Origin: Tribonema minus
Lineage: Eukaryota; Sar; Xanthophyceae; Tribonematales; Tribonemataceae
Assembly: GCA_017506865.1 (NCBI GenBank)
Contig: JAFCMP010000153.1
Span: forward strand, 62,001-126,000
Direction of reading: 5' to 3'
DNA length: 64,000 bases
Shown: in pieces, positions 35,033 to 45,992 of the stretch
Layout of the letters: the number at the start of each line of letters is the position of its first letter
Numbering within the stretch: position 1 is the stretch's first letter
The notes under the pieces: generated by a model
Database searches by the model: none
Told to the model about the DNA's origin: nothing
What the model saw: only the letters and a program-made list of their open reading frames with translations
Program-made: the position numbers and the translations under genes

Positions 35033-36193
35033 ATGAAGCTACTAGTATGCACGGATGGGAACCACTCACTCCTGACCGTCGCAGCACTCTCATCGCTGCA
35101 CCACCACCATAATTGGCATGACGCGCTCCGCAGCATGCCAGGTGGCAATGATCACGCTACAGTGTCACATGGGACAATAAACTGCGAGCACTCTGCCGGC
35201 GCACTTAGCGGCTGCCATGCCTTGAGGTCATGCCTTGAGGTCCTGGGTGTCTCAAACCCCAACACTTGCTGAACACTGAAACATCACCTTGCCGCAACGC
35301 CGGGAACGGTGCACCCTGCCGCAGCTGTGAGCGCTGACACGTCATTGTTGCGGCAGCGCTGTGATTGCTGACGCATCGCCTTGCCGCACTACCGTGACGC
35401 TCCATGCCATTGCGTCAGGCGGAAGAAGGTACATCCGGGTCTTTAGGCAGCAGCTTGGTGTTGCAATGTCATGATGGTGCAAGTTTGTGCTGCTGCTCAT
35501 CCTATTTATCAGAGTTTGGCTGGTACGTTAGGTCCACGCATATGAACTGTTTTGAGTGCAAGATGACATGGGAAAGGCATCTGTACATTGGGCCTTTATA
35601 AAGACAAGTCAATACGTACATTGGCTCAGCAGTGGGCACACATTGAAAAAAGAAAACACTCAGGCACACAATTGAAAAAAAAAGGGTAGCTTTCGAGCAT
35701 CCAGCATAGTTTAAATCTTGCCAATTCAGGCCTTTTTCAGCTTTACAATTGAACCCCCGGGGTCTGGCCAGTATGCAAAGCACTACTTGTTGATGTCGGA
35801 CTGAAGCGCTGCAATGAATGGTTCGTACATATGTTGTGCAAGTGCCCAGACATCCACCAAGATGTATGAACACGGACAAAACGCAATACACATGCATGAT
35901 AATGAAACAGTGAATTCATTTTCAAGTTCAAGCTACTGTCATGTATGCGACAGGTTCACCACAACTGATGACACATGGCATTTTGCAATGTCCCTGTCGA
36001 CACCTCCACCGTGACCGCCTGTGCTTGCAAGTGAAGATCGACAATATATTGCGAAGGTACTCTCAAGTTGTACATGTAGTCTACTCGCTGAGTGACTTCA
36101 AGTTGGAACCATGCCATCATGATTGCCGCAAGCTGCTAGCTGCTGCGAACTGGGCGCCATGATATCTTGCGGTCTGAATGCTGCGGTTGCATT
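35033..36193. other. Intergenic region
   Basis: A minus-strand frame at 35502-35897 lacks any recognisable feature. I see no supported gene. Confidence 0.5.
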
Positions 36194-39100
36194 TCATGCG
36201 GGTGCCAAAGTAGGTGCGAATGAAGGGGCGGCGCTTGGTGCACCCGTGGGCCCCATCGTGCCGGCAGGGGCAGGGCTGGGGCCTTCGGTAGTAGCCTGAG
36301 GGGCGAGGTCTCCGCATTGCAGATTGCCGCCTTCGACCTGCAGCGCGGCGTACCTGCAATGCATGTCAACAAACAGAGTACTGTCAAGAGATATGTAAAC
36401 ATGGATCGGTTTGATCGTCATAAAGTAATGTGAATACGGCCACTTCGCTGTGCAACAGTGCATACGGGTGCAGAAATTTGCATCATGCATATTATGGGGT
36501 ACTACAGTACACTTCGAAGTACAGAATATAGACACTTTACGGCGTACATCTGTAGGCTGTACACGCCGCCATCTATGTTGTCTGCCTGCAGCTCCTCCCC
36601 TCCCCTGTTTCGAGGCTTGTTTCCGCCAAAGTTTCACTGAAGCTACTTATGGCAGGCTGTACGCAAACATTAGAAATTTGCGCGATAGCTGGCTGGAAAG
36701 CTTGCCATTACCACTGCAAGTCGCAAAGAACACAGAGCAGCTGCAAACGGGACAAGAGTTGCTGCGTGCTCAGCTTTAATTAGTTCAGCCATTACTACCT
36801 TGATGTTGAAATTTGGAGTTCAAAGACCAAAAATAGAGTGCCATGATGCCAGCACCTTCACTATACATGAGTATCACATTCAAATGGTACCCACAGTAAC
36901 TTGAAATTTACCCAGGCTCTGTGCTCGTGTAAATCAATTGCGTGCTGCAACGTCAGAGTCAATTCCGGTGTCTGCTCCACGCAAAAAAAACTTGTGGGCG
37001 AGTACATGCAGTGGGTTCACATAGTCATGCTGATGTGCTGGTGCCTGACTGTCCTGCTGTAATGCTGCCTTATAATTTCCTGCAAAGCAAGCAGCTGTGC
37101 ATGCATATGCTGATGCGATGTGCTACAAACTACGCAATGATGCTAGGAGTGATGCCATGCTCAGCATCATGTATGCAGGCATGCATCGCCCTCATGTATG
37201 GACCCTATTAGAAACCATAAAGCTCTACTTAGGTGACAAGGTGTGGTGAGCCGCAAGTGCCTTCCGGAGTCCACCAACAAGCGTGGTCGCCGCTGCTGCA
37301 GTCATTGGCCACGAGTCAAATAATGCCATCAAATCTACAGTAGTCAAAAGTATTCAATGTGCAATTGTTTCCTGATCAAACAATTGCAGAAGGAGCTGGC
37401 CAACACCTCAGGTACCTCGCGCATAATTGCAATTGGCACTCCATTATTTCAAAAAAAAAGTTACGTGATGTTCCATTTCATGTGCGACTGTGCACATCTG
37501 CATGTGCATTTTTTGCAGCAAGTAATATACATAACCATGATGCCTAAGTTGCATCAGTAAAGACCCAAGCGAGACCACTTGCTTTGCTGACGTCTTCCTG
37601 TAACCACATCATGTCTGCTGCGAGTCCACCTACATCACGATCGTCAGACACACCATGCAAACTTGAACTGTGTACAGCCGCTACCATTTTGAATGCAACT
37701 TTGCTGAACGCGCAGGCTCATCTGTCATAGTTCATGAGGCATGGTAAGGTACTCACAGGCAGGTTGTATAGTCGACAAAAGAGGGATCCAAGTTGGTCTC
37801 GTCGCAGCAAAACTTCGGAGATGAGCACTGCACCGGACCCTGGGGAGCGTCTCTATACCCTGGCACATCATCGCGGAACCAGGTCTGGATGCTGTCGCAC
37901 GTCAGCACCTTGGGTGGGGGGCCAGAAGACTTCATCATACCCAGGCACTGTGGGCAATGCGGCGCCTTCACCGACAAGCAGCCTTTGATCTCCGCAGCAC
38001 AGAGGTCTGCACCAGGCGTCGGGAAGAGTTCGCGCTCCTGCACATATGTAGGATCCTGAGGAGGTCAAGTTGTACAACAGATGAAGAGTTGAATGAGCCA
38101 AATGATGACAGGACCCAAATACTCGCGTTGCACAGTGTCAGGACAGCGTTCAATTTGGCTGTTGCAACTATTGTCAGCTATTGAAACAGCGCCCAGTTGC
38201 GCCAGTAGTCAAGGGAATATACGGGCAGCGGGACCACGCACGAAGGGCTGTGAATGAGCTCGCAAATGCACTCAGCACGGTCCTCAGGCGGTCCTCAGGC
38301 GCAGACAAAGCAGATGTATACTTCGAAGTATATAGATATGTTTGCATGTGTACTTTATTTACTTCCGCTGAAGGCAAGAACACTAGTGAAATATGCAACG
38401 CTCAGGCTTGCAGCTCAGATGTCCACGCAAAGAGTGTGCTGAAAGCGCACAAGCAGGCTGATACTACCTGAAAGCAAGCGCTACTTGATAGCACATTCAC
38501 CCAGGCCACATACGGTTGTGCCTTCAGCTCCGGGGTCCTGGAGGACCTCGTCCGCCTTGGCCCCAGCACATACTTAGTCTAATACTTCGGAAGCACAGCC
38601 ACAAGTGGAATATAATAAAAGTACTAGTCTTAGAAGTATGACCTAGGTCAAAGCCCTCGCTACGATAATTATAGTATCCCTACCAGAATGGGGCGCAGCC
38701 AGATACACCACGACCCGCTGCAATAAATTGCAACCCTAAACCTAGCAGCCGCTTTCCCCTTCAGCACCACTTCAGCCGGCCCGAAGTAAGTATACATATT
38801 TACTGCAGAACAGAAGCCCAGGGTTGCCACGAAGTAGGACCTCACTGGCCTGACCACCTTCAAGCATCTGCCACACTGTCAGGAGCTGGCAGGGTGCATC
38901 ATAGCGCACACAAGTGGAGTGTGCAGCTTGTACATCGCACAGTGCCAAGACTACACAATAAAATAGCTGCTGTTGCATGATGTTGCAACGATCGCAGGCA
39001 TACACTCTGTGTCACCTATCGAGATATTTGTTTCATTTATACAAGCACTCTATGATTTGAAGGAGGTCGTTCTGCTCAGCCGCTGGTTGCGTCATTTTGT

Positions 39101-39602
39101 GCAGCACCATGAGCACAGTGGTGGCATCCTCCTGATATCATGATGAAGCAAACACGGGGGAGTTCAATCTGTACTGAATCAATGAATCTCAGAGTGACTG
39201 AGTTTCAGAATCAGTCTGAAGTTGAAGATCAGCTCCGAATCGAAATTTCCAAACAGACTGGCAACAGTCTGCACACGTGTGATGGTCGCCTTGGGGCACC
39301 AGCACGCAGAAGTATGGCAAGAGTGGCTGTGCCAGAAACTTGGGCACTTCACATTGCACGCGTGGAGATTGGCTGCCTCACTACAACGGCCATCTACCAG
39401 AATCTTAAGTACACATGGTGCTTCTTGCACCCCTGATTCTCTTTGCAGGCCGCGTCAGCCAAGATGCTCTAGTGTGGCGTTGTGTGGCGTGCATGATGAG
39501 GGTGCGGGGTGAGTACTGGTCAGGACGGACCTGGTGAGCGAAGTAGGCGCTGACAGGCCCAGCCAAGCAGATGGTAGCGATGGCAGCGACGGCCACGCGC
39601 AT
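36194..39602 (-). CDS. Small secreted Cys-rich protein with Pro/Ala/Ser/Thr tail
   Basis: Three exons with agreeing phases: 39602-39531, 38037-37757, 36353-36194. Exon 1 encodes a signal peptide (MRVAVAAIATICLAGPVSA). Exon 2 encodes a compact Cys-rich segment with about ten Cys (LCAAEIKGC, CPQC, FCCDE). Exon 3 ends with a GPTGAPSAAPSFAPTLAPA tail like the stalks common in stramenopile surface and wall proteins. Total is about 170 residues with no membrane segment, so export to the wall or outside is likely. I do not recognise the Cys-rich fold. A possible extra phase-0 exon around 38546 (PGAEGTTVCGL) is weak. Confidence 0.65.
36600..36779 (+). other. Unrecognised open frame inside the intron of the secreted-protein gene
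   Basis: The plus-strand frame ending at 36779 contains TYGRLYANIRNLRDSWLES and a Gln/Leu-rich end. Protein-like but matching no family I know. It could be an element fragment. Confidence 0.25.
38594..38624 (+). repeat. 31-bp retroelement-like tail, copy 1
   Basis: cacagccacaagtggaatat followed by aataaaagtac, identical to 41253-41283, with unrelated upstream sequence. The AATAAAAGTAC end resembles the LINE tail. Confidence 0.75.
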
Positions 39603-39910
39603 GATGTGTCTGACACCTTCCTATCAGGGCTTTGTGTGGTACTGCATGCACACTCGTTGCATATTTGCCGCCTTCCTTGATTCTGTAGATAGCGATAGAA
39701 GTAGAAGTGCCCCCCAATTCGAAATGTGCGATTGGACTTCAAAGTCGTTCAGGACTTTGCAACTCGCAGGGAACGCCATGGCTCATCTACACGCTTCTTG
39801 ACTTGCGATACTCATACATTAGCGCAAAACGCGAACGTCGCGGCAGACAGCACAGCACCCCAAGCAGGGCTCGTGCAAGGAAGCTCGTGCATCATCTAGG
39901 AGTGCAGCAC

Positions 39911-39926
39911 GCTATAAAAAAAAGGG
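39911..39926 (+). promoter_or_regulatory. Possible TATA box of the LysM gene
   Basis: gctataaaaaaaagg lies about 100 bp upstream of the signal-peptide ATG at 40017. Confidence 0.4.
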
Positions 39927-40016
39927 GCTCGATCACAAGTGTCATCTCCGGTTGAAGCGAGCCTTCGTCGTCGGCTCAGACTGCTGTGTGTCCTCGAGAG
40001 CCACTGCTCCCCCCCC

Positions 40017-43000
40017 ATGATCCTCATGAGCCGCTGGGCGCTAGCACTGGTGCTCGCAGGGCTCTCGTCCCCGGGTGTTGGTCACGTCTGCCCTTGATAC
40101 TATACTATGTAGTACCGAGGTAAGAGCTGTCTGAGCTGCTTCAAGCAGCTGCGTAAAAACAGAAAAACGTGCTGCTGCCCCCCACTCGTACTGCACGTCC
40201 TGCGCCCGCCCGCGCAGCCGTACTCATGCACGTCAGATATATGGGCTTTTTGACATAGCTGCCCTGCCCTACTTCCCTCGCTCGCACAGAGCACCTCGCA
40301 ATTAAATGCCGATGGCATCCCCAATTCGGCTCACTACTTGGATCGGAGCTGGCGATAGCTGCTCCCGGCGGCCAGTGTGGCGCGCAAGTGGGGGGAACAC
40401 CTGCCCCTCACCACAATCTGTTCGCAGTGGGATTGGTGCGGAGTGGATGCCGACCATTGTGGCACAGGCTGTCAATCTGCTTTCGCCTCTGGCGGCCCCG
40501 GTTCGTCCGGCACAGGTGTGTGAACGATTTGATGGCATGTCTGCGCCATCATCATCACTCATTGGCCATCGTGGTTGTTGCTCGGCTAGCCCAGAAGGAA
40601 GGAAAACGGTACAAGATCTTTTTTTGTAAAAAGAAATTCACTTTGAAAAAAAACTGATATTTGCTTTTTTAAAAGAACAAAGGTACAGAAGTGTGGTGGT
40701 GTCTCGGAAGCCCTGGCTGGCGTGCGGAGGAGGGACAGGCAGCGGCTTGGCGTGCTTGGAGAGCAAGCGGAGTCGGCTGCACGCCACGGCACCAACCACA
40801 AGTTACTCGCAGCGGTAAATGGCAATATCTTGTCAGGCTTGCAGCCTGCGGTGAGCCGTGACCTCGCTCATCAAGGAGGCGATGCTTTACTTAGTTATAT
40901 AGCCTTTCTCTCTAGCGTCAGCGCCTGGCGCCCAGTGACTCCCTCTGCTTATCTCTATGATATCGGGGTTCACGAAGATAGCCACAATCTCCAGTTCAGG
41001 GCCCATTATGGTGACCTTGGCCTGCATGAAAACTTTGAGATGGAGTCTGCGTGGAGCTGGGTGGCCCTAAGACGGGTCTGTCTGTGGGGGGAGAGTCTTG
41101 TAGCTTTGTTCAGTATCCCTGCTAGTATGTGGGGGACAGTCGCTTGCGGGTGCTTTGTTGGGGGTGATGTGGGGGGCGGGGTGCGGCGTGCAAGCTTTGC
41201 ATGCTACACCCAAGAGTGAAAACAAGGCGACACACCTACAACATGGCATTTCCACAGCCACAAGTGGAATATAATAAAAGTACAGAAGTGTAAGGAGTCT
41301 CGTGAGGAGCCTCTCGCAGTGCACCAAGCTGATTCAGAACTTTAAAAAAGTCCGAAAATATTACAATGGTAGATTGCGAAGTGCGAGATCATCTTGCCCG
41401 TCGAACTTCTAGAAGATCGTCTCATGGACCAGGTGTTGAGCATAATAATTTGATTCATATTATAATGATTTGTTTTTAGAAGTTTAAACCATTCAACTCT
41501 TACAACGTCGTACTTGTCGTACGTTAGTACTCAGTCTAGTACAGTACCTATTAATAATTACTTCAGTGAAACATGTTAGAGCAGGCTTAGCACTTGGCAA
41601 ATCAGCTTTTTAGCTCAGTTTTATAATTATTGACAACTGCTTACTTAGTCTAGTGGTAGCTCGGCACTCAGTCTGTCGGCAGCGCTCCACATGGCGTTCT
41701 CTGGCCGTGTCATGACACATATGGCAGAATCCACTGGCAGGGGGGGGGGGCACATGGAGGAGGACGTAGGGGAGGATCCCGAGATGCCATTTGGCGGCGG
41801 CGGCGTTTGAGTGATTGTCGTTGAAACTTTTCGGAAACACGAAGTCTTTCAGACTGTCACACGACATGTAGATTCCGTACAGCAACCTTCAAGTTAGATG
41901 CCATTCATCTGGGCTCTTTTGCGCCCTGAGCGAGAATTAGTAATAAAAAGTACTAACACATGATGCTGGTTTTCAAAAAGTACTTTGTAGTACTTCGAAG
42001 TATGATAGAAGTATCTGCAGAGGCATAATGATTGTCAGCTGGTTCACACTGTTGGCAATTTTTTTTTTCAGCCTTCAAAAAGTTTACACAAATATGAAAT
42101 GCTCACTGCCAAGTGCAGCTGAGGCAACAGATGCAGTGCTGTGTTCAATAAGTTGATATAGCACTCAATCTCGCGTGAAATAACCTGTTTGAGTCTTCAT
42201 ATAGTATTACATTGTTGGCGACTGCGTAAAGGTTTTTTTAATCCATTGTAAATAAATTCAAAGTTTTAGTGCTTATGTTATAATTTTCAGTGACTACAGC
42301 AACTGCTACTTCGCAAACTTTCTGGCTTATTGAATTAAACGATGATTTGGATGAAACACGCTTATTCCAACGAAGCCCGAGGTCACCGTGGGTCTGATGG
42401 TGCAAATGTCACGGTGTTCAACAAGATCATGATGACGCGTGTAGAAGTATAAAGTATGATGCTTTAGGCCACTGGCATGCATCCATCTAATAGTATTGAC
42501 ATATGTCTAGAAAGCTGCGACAGTTACATGTAGTAACCATCAATGATTGTGACAGTGACGCTCAGGCTGGGTGTTACTAATTAATACTGTGACATAAATT
42601 AGTCTGTTACAGTAGTATAATGTGCTTGTAAATAAAATCATGAAATACTTGATGTCATGTACACTATGCTGCAACAGGTGCCAGTGCTCTAGCCCTGGTC
42701 CTGTGGTCTTCAAGTTGTACGAGAGCTACTGTAGCAGCTCAATGACATGTAACTGAAATGTTAGAGTCACTTACTGTCACATCAACTTGTATAAAAAAAA
42801 TGTCACACGGTGGTGCGAATATTTAGTCGAAGCTGAGCTTTACCCTCGTTGCACCGCCTGCTGCTTTGCCACAGGGAGCTACAATGTCTGCAGCAACTAC
42901 ATAGTGAAGTCGGGCGACACTGTCTTTGCGCATATATTGCCGCGCAAGTTGGGCAGACCCCATCAAGCATCATATCACTGAATCAGCTTGCCAACGGCGG

Positions 43001-43697
43001 CAATCTGATCTACCCCGGTCAGATCCTGCTCATACCTCCGTGCGTGCTCACAACACCCATCAGCGGCCGCCGCCGGCAGCTTGATACTAGAGCGTGTGCC
43101 GAGTACGTGGCCGGCATTGCGCTGGCCGGGGCCTCGTTCCTCGAGGGATTGTTCACTGCGAACATCTTGGAGGCTGCATCAGCGGGCCTGACTTTTGATC
43201 AGCAGTTTCAGAACAATCAGTGCTCTCCGCAGGGCGTTACCGATGCCACCATGGCTCCCATCAATGCCGACGACGTTCTGAGCCTCATTGACAAAGAGGC
43301 CTTGGGACAGATCACGGCAGCGGCAGAAGATGCAGTCACTCAAATCATGCCAGGCGGCGGTTACCACCGATGGAAAACCAACCAGGTCAAAATCGGTATG
43401 AGTGTCATGAATGACGGCCGAGCTATGTACATGAACATGCTGTTGGATATGGAGACCAGCCTCCGTCAAAAGCTGAATGCGTGGTTCGATACGCGCCCTG
43501 CGTATCCCTATCACAGCAGCACGTATGATTTGGAACTTGCCATGTACCCATCTGCATACAGGCCAGCTGTCAAAGCACTCTACTTTGCTCTTGCACAGTT
43601 GCTGGCGATTCAGGCGGAGTTGCTCTCGATAACCAACTGTGGGTCTGTGCGAGAGAGGTACGGGGCAGCCGTCGACAAGTACGGGCCCTGGGGTTAA
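40017..43697 (+). CDS. Secreted LysM-domain protein (frame discontinuity)
   Basis: Exon 40017-40074 encodes a signal peptide (MILMSRWALALVLAGLSSP) and ends in phase 1. The exon beginning at 42875 joins it in phase and starts directly with a LysM domain (NVCSNYIVKSGDTVFA, then IAAQVGQTPSSIISLNQL, NLIYPGQILLIP). LysM domains bind N-acetylglucosamine-containing glycans, so a wall or defence role is plausible. About 210 residues of unrecognised, mainly helical sequence follow to a stop at 43697. The frame changes within the LysM domain near 42924. Cys-rich stretches beyond 43697 in other frames (CCPNCHDG; SCEPCC; LYDRALNWLADMDYGM) look like a lost extension. This is either a decaying gene or indels in the sequence. 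The 2.8-kb intron holds mobile-element fragments. Confidence 0.6.
40306..41219 (+). other. Unrecognised open frames in the LysM intron, possible retroelement body
   Basis: Two consecutive plus-strand frames (40306-40629 and 40722-41219) read as protein-like but match no family I know. They are followed at 41253-41283 by the 31-bp tail also seen at 38594, so they may be the end of a second, decayed retroelement family. Confidence 0.3.
41253..41283 (+). repeat. 31-bp retroelement-like tail, copy 2
   Basis: Identical to 38594-38624 and likewise ends in AATAAAAGTAC. Confidence 0.75.
41659..41953 (+). mobile_element. 5'-truncated LINE copy
   Basis: Matches the last ~150 coding bases and the 3' tail of the LINE at 29583-35032, with small indels, ending AATAAAAAGTAC. 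It carries a few tail bases missing from the longer copy but present in the intronic copies, so it derives from a sister element. Confidence 0.92.
41954..42786. other. AT-rich intron sequence
   Basis: Part of the LysM intron. Contains tacttcgaagta-type palindromes near 41985-42010. No gene seen. Confidence 0.5.
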
Positions 43698-45312
43698 CAA
43701 TTGCTGCCCTAATTGCCACGACGGAGCCATAGCAGCCCTCGTCCAGCAGGAAACTGGGGCCCAAAAGACCTCTTGTGAACCTTGCTGTGCTCCTACGTTG
43801 TGGTACCAGTGCTGGCTGATTACGGGTGCACCATGGTGATGACAGACAGATGTTCGTGACACTATATGACCGCGCTCTAAATTGGCTGGCAGATATGGAT
43901 TACGGCATGTGGTCCGCAGTCTGTTAGAAAGTCGGCACGTGCGGGCAGCTCGTGCAACACTCCAAAAGCATTGTGACCATGGTAGTTGTCAATGGCATGG
44001 CAGCAGGGAGAGCAACTACCACTATAGAGTTAACGGCGCGATGAAGCATGCTAGCAACAGTAACAGAATGTTAGACCCCTTCTCATTGAGCTAGCCTCGA
44101 GCTGTTGGACCTCATCTTTGTGATGGCTGATGCTTGTTGCTTTTCGGTCTACAACTACATCAAGATGCCTGTTGTTCCAAGTCGCTGCGTTTTGCTCAAC
44201 AACCACATCAACAGATGCTACACACCTGTTGCATGCCTGTGGCACTGTGCTTTGTGGTCCGACAATGATTGCACTCCTGTTACTTCTTTGCCGTACTATG
44301 CTGAGGCGCAGTGCTGCAACTTCAAGTTGATTGAGTATGACCCCGTGGGCAACCATTCGCAGGACTTAGTGCTGTGGCATGAGCGTGAAAAATAGCAGCA
44401 ACAAATTAGAAAGTTTCAGGGCAAAATGCTAGCAACCATCTTGTAGACACTGCAGGCAATTATGATGCTGTGACTACTAGTAGAACTAGAAGTAGCAGAC
44501 TACTGTAACACCACATCTGGACCATGCGCATGCACATGCTACGGTAATTGTATAACAACTCTTGACAATGTGTCGGCAGTCATATTGTGTACATAATGCA
44601 GTACATTGCATGGCAGCTTGCGAGCATTGGAGGCGAACAAACAATGCAGGGACATCAAATCAGCTGCTGTCATGGCGGGAAGTCCAAGCCTTGAAGCTCC
44701 TAGGGCGCAGTCACGGTGCAGACTAGGCTGCTGCGTTGACGCAAACCTTTCGATTGCATAGGCAACCCGGCCTCCCTTGGGCTTTTATAAATACAAATTC
44801 ACAAGTACCAAAGCTCTTGGTGACCGGACGTGCAGCTAAATATGCGTGGGGCGCTGCAATAGAGAATGCGAAGCGCCGGCGGCATCACTGGCAGTTAGCA
44901 GTCAAATTTTCATTCCCTGCAACAGACTAGCGGGATGGATTGAGGGGGCATGTGCTTTGTCATGTGTGGCCTAAGCAGCGCGGCAAGCGCGCTGTAAACA
45001 CTTTGCCATACTGGTCAAGCCAAAAGTCATGTGCGCTGTTGGCAAAGTGCAGTGCTTGTCTGCGGCCGTACTACGGCGTAGGTATTCGAATCAAATATTT
45101 CATTGCATGGCTCATCCTAATAGTTACTGAGTGATTTAACCATATTCTTGAGGCACACATCTGGCTTGCTCAAGCTGCCAGCGCCGTCTGTCAGTGCACC
45201 ATCTGCATGGGGTACCGTGGAGCGGGGGAATGGGCAAAGCATTGGGGGGGAGGGGCAGGGGAGGCGGTGTGTGCACTAAGCTTACGGTTGCGAATCTGTG
45301 ACCTCATCAGGT
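43698..45312. other. Region downstream of the LysM gene
   Basis: Holds possible decayed Cys-rich continuation of the LysM gene (to about 43925). A plus-strand frame at 44105-44395 (97 codons, Cys-rich, ending GNHSQDLVLWHEREK) has no recognised family. The rest is featureless. Confidence 0.4.
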
Positions 45313-45992
45313 TGTTGTGAGGCGACCCTAGGGTTAGAGGGGGCTATTTAGTCATATTCTGCCACACTGGCTTTATGCCGTATTCTGCCATTGCAGATGC
45401 TTCATGCTCATCACTTCGACACCTGTAAAACCATGCTATAAGCCTTAGCGCCTTGCTCTGCTTGTACTTGCCAACCATGGTGGCCTACCTGGGTTATTAT
45501 GGGAGTTAGGGGGCACACCCTTTCTCACGGCACACGGGTCATTGCTGGGTCGAGGTAGGAGCGGGTGAGGTAGTCAACAGCGGCTGGTAGTAGCTACACA
45601 CACGACACACACATACAGGAGACTGGCGCACCCCAGTTCCCACATTGGCACCCGAAGCAGGACAGGTGCTAGAGCCTGTTCCAGCTTCCGCCTGTACGAG
45701 CAGTGGCGGAGGAGCGTCCGAGGTTTTCGGCTTATCTTGGAAAGCAGATTCCGCTTTGCCACAGCTCGCTAGATGAGGACCTTGTGCTCGTAAAGCGCAG
45801 TTGCCTCGCTCATCGAGCTTCCATAGTCGGCCTGGAGCTCTCCTGGTTGGCTCAGCTTCTCGTGGAGCTTCGCATTTTCAAAACAAGGGGCGTGCTTCTT
45901 CAAGTTCCCTTGCTCACAGCAGCACGAAGGAGTTCGGCTTCCCTCTGGCGGTCGCTGCTTTTCATTAGGAGTGGAGCCTTGCCGCTCGTCTC

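Noticed and set aside
35502-35897. 131-codon minus-strand frame
   Set aside because: No domain and no splice or promoter support.
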